A stretch of 64,000 nucleotides of DNA, from positions 310,001-374,000 of the forward strand of contig NZ_JACHIM010000001.1 of NCBI RefSeq assembly GCF_014203215.1, given 5' to 3'. Both the position numbers and the translations under genes were made by a program. The notes under the pieces are model-generated. The model searched no databases. It saw only the letters and a list, made by a program, of their open reading frames with translations, and was not told where the DNA came from. Below are positions 61,920 through 64,000 of the stretch, piece after piece; positions within the stretch are counted from its first letter, which is position 1; every line of letters starts with the position of its first letter. This stretch comes from Bartonella callosciuri (GTDB lineage: Bacteria; Pseudomonadota; Alphaproteobacteria; Rhizobiales; Rhizobiaceae).

Positions 61920-63169
61920 AGTTTATTTTTTTTCTGTTTCATCTCTTCAGTAATTGAAGAAGGAAGAGAACACCCCTTTTCAAAAGTAGATAGGATCGGC
62001 AAAATAATCAGAAAGAATATAAAATAATAAGCCGTAGCCCATTGTGTCCATGAAAGAATGCTGTCACTGATTTCTCTTGAACCCAGCCAACCAAGAAAAA
62101 CAACATCGGCAATGAATACCCAAAAGAAAATTTTATAAACAGGTCGGTATCTTGCGGAACATATTTTAGAGTGGTCTAACCATGGAACGAAAATCAACAC
62201 GAAAACCGAACCAGCTAAGATAACAACACCCATAAAAGTTGATGAAAGAGCACCAATATCAAAAATTATAGCACGCAGCATTGCATAAAAAGGTAAAAAA
62301 TACCATTCCGGGACCACACGAAGAGGCGCTTTTAAAGGATCAGCAACGTTATAATTTTCAGCCTGCCCCATATAATCAGGCATATAAAACAAAAACCAAG
62401 AAAAGAAGATTAGAAAAACGATAATGGCAAAAATATCTTTGATAAGCGCATAGGGCACAAAAGGAACAGTTTCTTTATCTGATTGTATTGCAAGACCGGT
62501 TGGATTCCCCTGTCCAACTTGGTGGAGTGCCCAAATATGAAGAACCACAAGAAAAAGCAAAACAAATGACAAAAAATAATGGAAAACATAAAAACGGTTC
62601 AACGTCGGTTGTCCTACACTATAACCACCAAGAAGTGTCGCATGCAACCACCTCCCCACCAAAGGAATAGCTTTTAAAAGTCCAGCAACCACTGAAGCCG
62701 CAGAAACAGACATCATCCCCCAAACCAGCACATAACCAAAAAATGCTATTGCCATCATGATGATATAGATGAAAATTCCCGTAACCCAAACCATTTCACG
62801 CATATTTTTATAAGAACCATAATAAAGGCCGCGCGCTAAATGGATATAAGCAGCAATAAAAAAGAACGAAGATCCTACAGAATGCCATGGACGAAAGAGC
62901 CAACCAAATTGCCCCTCACGCCTAAACCGTTCACTCGTTTCAAAAGCCAAATGAACATCTGGCACGTAATGCAATGCCAAGACAATACCAGTCAAAAGCT
63001 GTGATAAAAGCATAACGGTCAAAATACCGCCAAATGTATAAAAATAATTAAGATTACGTGGAACAGGAAAAACAACAAACATATTGTAAAAAAAACGAGG
63101 CAGAGGCAAACGTTTATCAAACCAACGTGCAAAAGCACTTTTGGGAGAATAAGGGGGGAATTTTGTCAT
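61913..63169 (-). CDS. petB: Cytochrome b of the bc1 complex
   Basis: Membrane core of complex III, 418 aa with eight helices. The two b-haem His pairs lie in helices B and D (LALHYVPDVHLA and SVGSSFFFIAAYIHLARGLY region; FYVFHYFLSFVLLFLVVLHI). The quinol-site PEWY is intact in VVPEWYFLPFYAMLRAI. YIIMMAIAFFGYVLVWGMMS is the helix C/cd1 region. Alphaproteobacterial type, starting 14 bases after petA. No damage seen. Confidence 0.97.
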   Translation of the reverse strand: MTKFPPYSPKSAFARWFDKRLPLPRFFYNMFVVFPVPRNLNYFYTFGGILTVMLLSQLLTGIVLALHYVPDVHLAFETSERFRREGQFGWLFRPWHSVGSSFFFIAAYIHLARGLYYGSYKNMREMVWVTGIFIYIIMMAIAFFGYVLVWGMMSVSAASVVAGLLKAIPLVGRWLHATLLGGYSVGQPTLNRFYVFHYFLSFVLLFLVVLHIWALHQVGQGNPTGLAIQSDKETVPFVPYALIKDIFAIIVFLIFFSWFLFYMPDYMGQAENYNVADPLKAPLRVVPEWYFLPFYAMLRAIIFDIGALSSTFMGVVILAGSVFVLIFVPWLDHSKICSARYRPVYKIFFWVFIADVVFLGWLGSREISDSILSWTQWATAYYFIFFLIILPILSTFEKGCSLPSSITEEMKQKKNKLW

Positions 63170-63183
63170 CGCTTTATCCTATT

Positions 63184-63732
63184 CTAGCCTATTTTCAGCA
63201 AAGTATCAGAAAGAAATCGATAAGGAGGAATAGCTAAATTGTAGTTGGCTGGTCCTGAACGTACTCTTCCGGCTGTATCATAAACAGACCCATGACATGG
63301 GCACAACCACCCCCCAAATTTACCTGATTGGCCAAGTGTTACACAGCCTAGATGCGTACAAAGATTAATGATAATAAGCCAATTTTCATGCCCCTCGCCT
63401 GCTGAGCGCGCAAAATCTGTCGCTTCTTCTTCCTCTTCAAGATTAGGGTTACGCGCCTGACGATCTCTAAGAAGATGTAACTCTGTAGCACGAGCTTCAA
63501 AAATTTCTTTTGCAGTACGGTTGCGAATAACAACAGGCTGTCCACGCCATTTGACTGTTACCGACATACCTTCTTCAATCGAAGAAAGATCAACCTCAAC
63601 AGAAGAAGATGCCAAAACCGATTCATCAGGACGCAGCTGACGGATAAAAGGCCACACCACCCCACTAATCCCAGCTGCCCCTGTAACACCTGTTACCAAA
63701 AACAGGAAATCCCGCCTCGTTTGCTCACCCAT
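63184..63732 (-). CDS. petA: Rieske iron-sulfur subunit of the bc1 complex
   Basis: The 2Fe-2S subunit oxidising quinol, 182 aa. The N-terminus GEQTRRDFLFLVTGVTGAAG is a twin-arginine signal that stays as membrane anchor. The hinge region follows, then the soluble domain with cluster ligands in NLCTHLGCVTLG and WLCPCHGSVYD (two Cys and two His). The segment before the cluster contains an acidic insert (NPNLEEEEEATDFARSAG). First gene of petABC on the minus strand. Confidence 0.97.
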   Translation of the reverse strand: MGEQTRRDFLFLVTGVTGAAGISGVVWPFIRQLRPDESVLASSSVEVDLSSIEEGMSVTVKWRGQPVVIRNRTAKEIFEARATELHLLRDRQARNPNLEEEEEATDFARSAGEGHENWLIIINLCTHLGCVTLGQSGKFGGWLCPCHGSVYDTAGRVRSGPANYNLAIPPYRFLSDTLLKIG

Positions 63733-64000
63733 TGCTTTAACTAAAAAACTTATTCTCTAAAATATTTTTTTACCATACCCTTAATTATCACACAATTCCT
63801 AATCATTCAGCTTCCTAAACCATGAAAAATATCCCCAAAAAAAGACTTTCTGCTATTTGCGCGGTTTATTCTCTTCTTTCTCCCCCCACTAAACGCAATT
63901 TCAATAAACAATAGTGTAACCTTCCCCATGCTTTCTGCCTTCAACACACTCAAGCCTTAATAAGGAATACAATCAAATATATTATCTGCTATTGCTACGT
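63733..64000. other. Upstream region of petABC
   Basis: The remaining 268 bases of the window. No coding frame of interest; it should contain the pet operon promoter read leftward. Confidence 0.5.

Overview
The window is low-GC alphaproteobacterial chromosome and looks like Bartonella. It carries Rhizobiales-type genes: a BP26/SIMPL periplasmic antigen, a BA14K-domain protein, lsrB next to trxB, an LpcC/WadC-type LPS core mannosyltransferase next to greA, and an unusually long CarB. These sit in AT-rich DNA with long intergenic gaps and many decaying genes, as expected of a host-restricted genome. The species cannot be named from the sequence alone.

Layout. 1-3.9 kb: 3' part missing ettA, a hypothetical protein, pncA and a DUF475 membrane protein. 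3.9-9.55 kb: accessory region with two HTH regulators, a tiny YegP-like gene, decayed hexapeptide-repeat (beta-helix) phage-type genes and a TM/coiled-coil protein, ending at a CAU-anticodon tRNA. 9.8-17.3 kb: bp26, a YcgN-like protein, rpoD, dnaG and a MscS-type channel. 17.4-23.8 kb: a broken Na/Pi cotransporter, a GlsB-like membrane protein, phage debris including a remnant resembling the phi29 gp16 DNA-packaging ATPase, and ubiC. 23.8-33 kb: carA, a broken MFS exporter, a DUF1460 lipoprotein, carB and a cold-shock gene. 33-41.4 kb: aatA, lsrB-trxB with a likely AbcR-type sRNA behind lsrB, trkH, and greA-lpcC. 41.7-49.7 kb: an SH3 protein, uvrB, a BA14K protein, an MBL hydrolase, a destroyed OmpR/EnvZ-like pair and a YbjN protein. 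50-60 kb: UbiK-like, lgt-midA-pgeF, prs, a HerA-like ATPase, rplY-pth, an L,D-transpeptidase and ychF. 60.4-64 kb: a PRC-barrel protein and the cytochrome bc1 operon petABC.

Most intact genes are housekeeping: pyrimidine/arginine precursor synthesis (carAB), replication and transcription (dnaG, rpoD, greA), repair (uvrB), translation (ettA, rplY, pth, ychF), ubiquinone and respiration (ubiC, ubiK-like, petABC), and envelope maintenance (lgt, pgeF, L,D-transpeptidase, lpcC). Lost functions include phosphate-type transport, an MFS exporter and a two-component system, all with multiple disabling mutations.

The items most worth a second look are the gp16-like packaging ATPase remnant at 21.0-21.8 kb, the AbcR-like sRNA at 35.3 kb, the paired operator palindromes around the phage-type regulator at 7.7-8.2 kb, the apparent ATT start of trkH, and the decayed hexapeptide-repeat phage module. 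I did not find a convincing intact novel multi-gene system.
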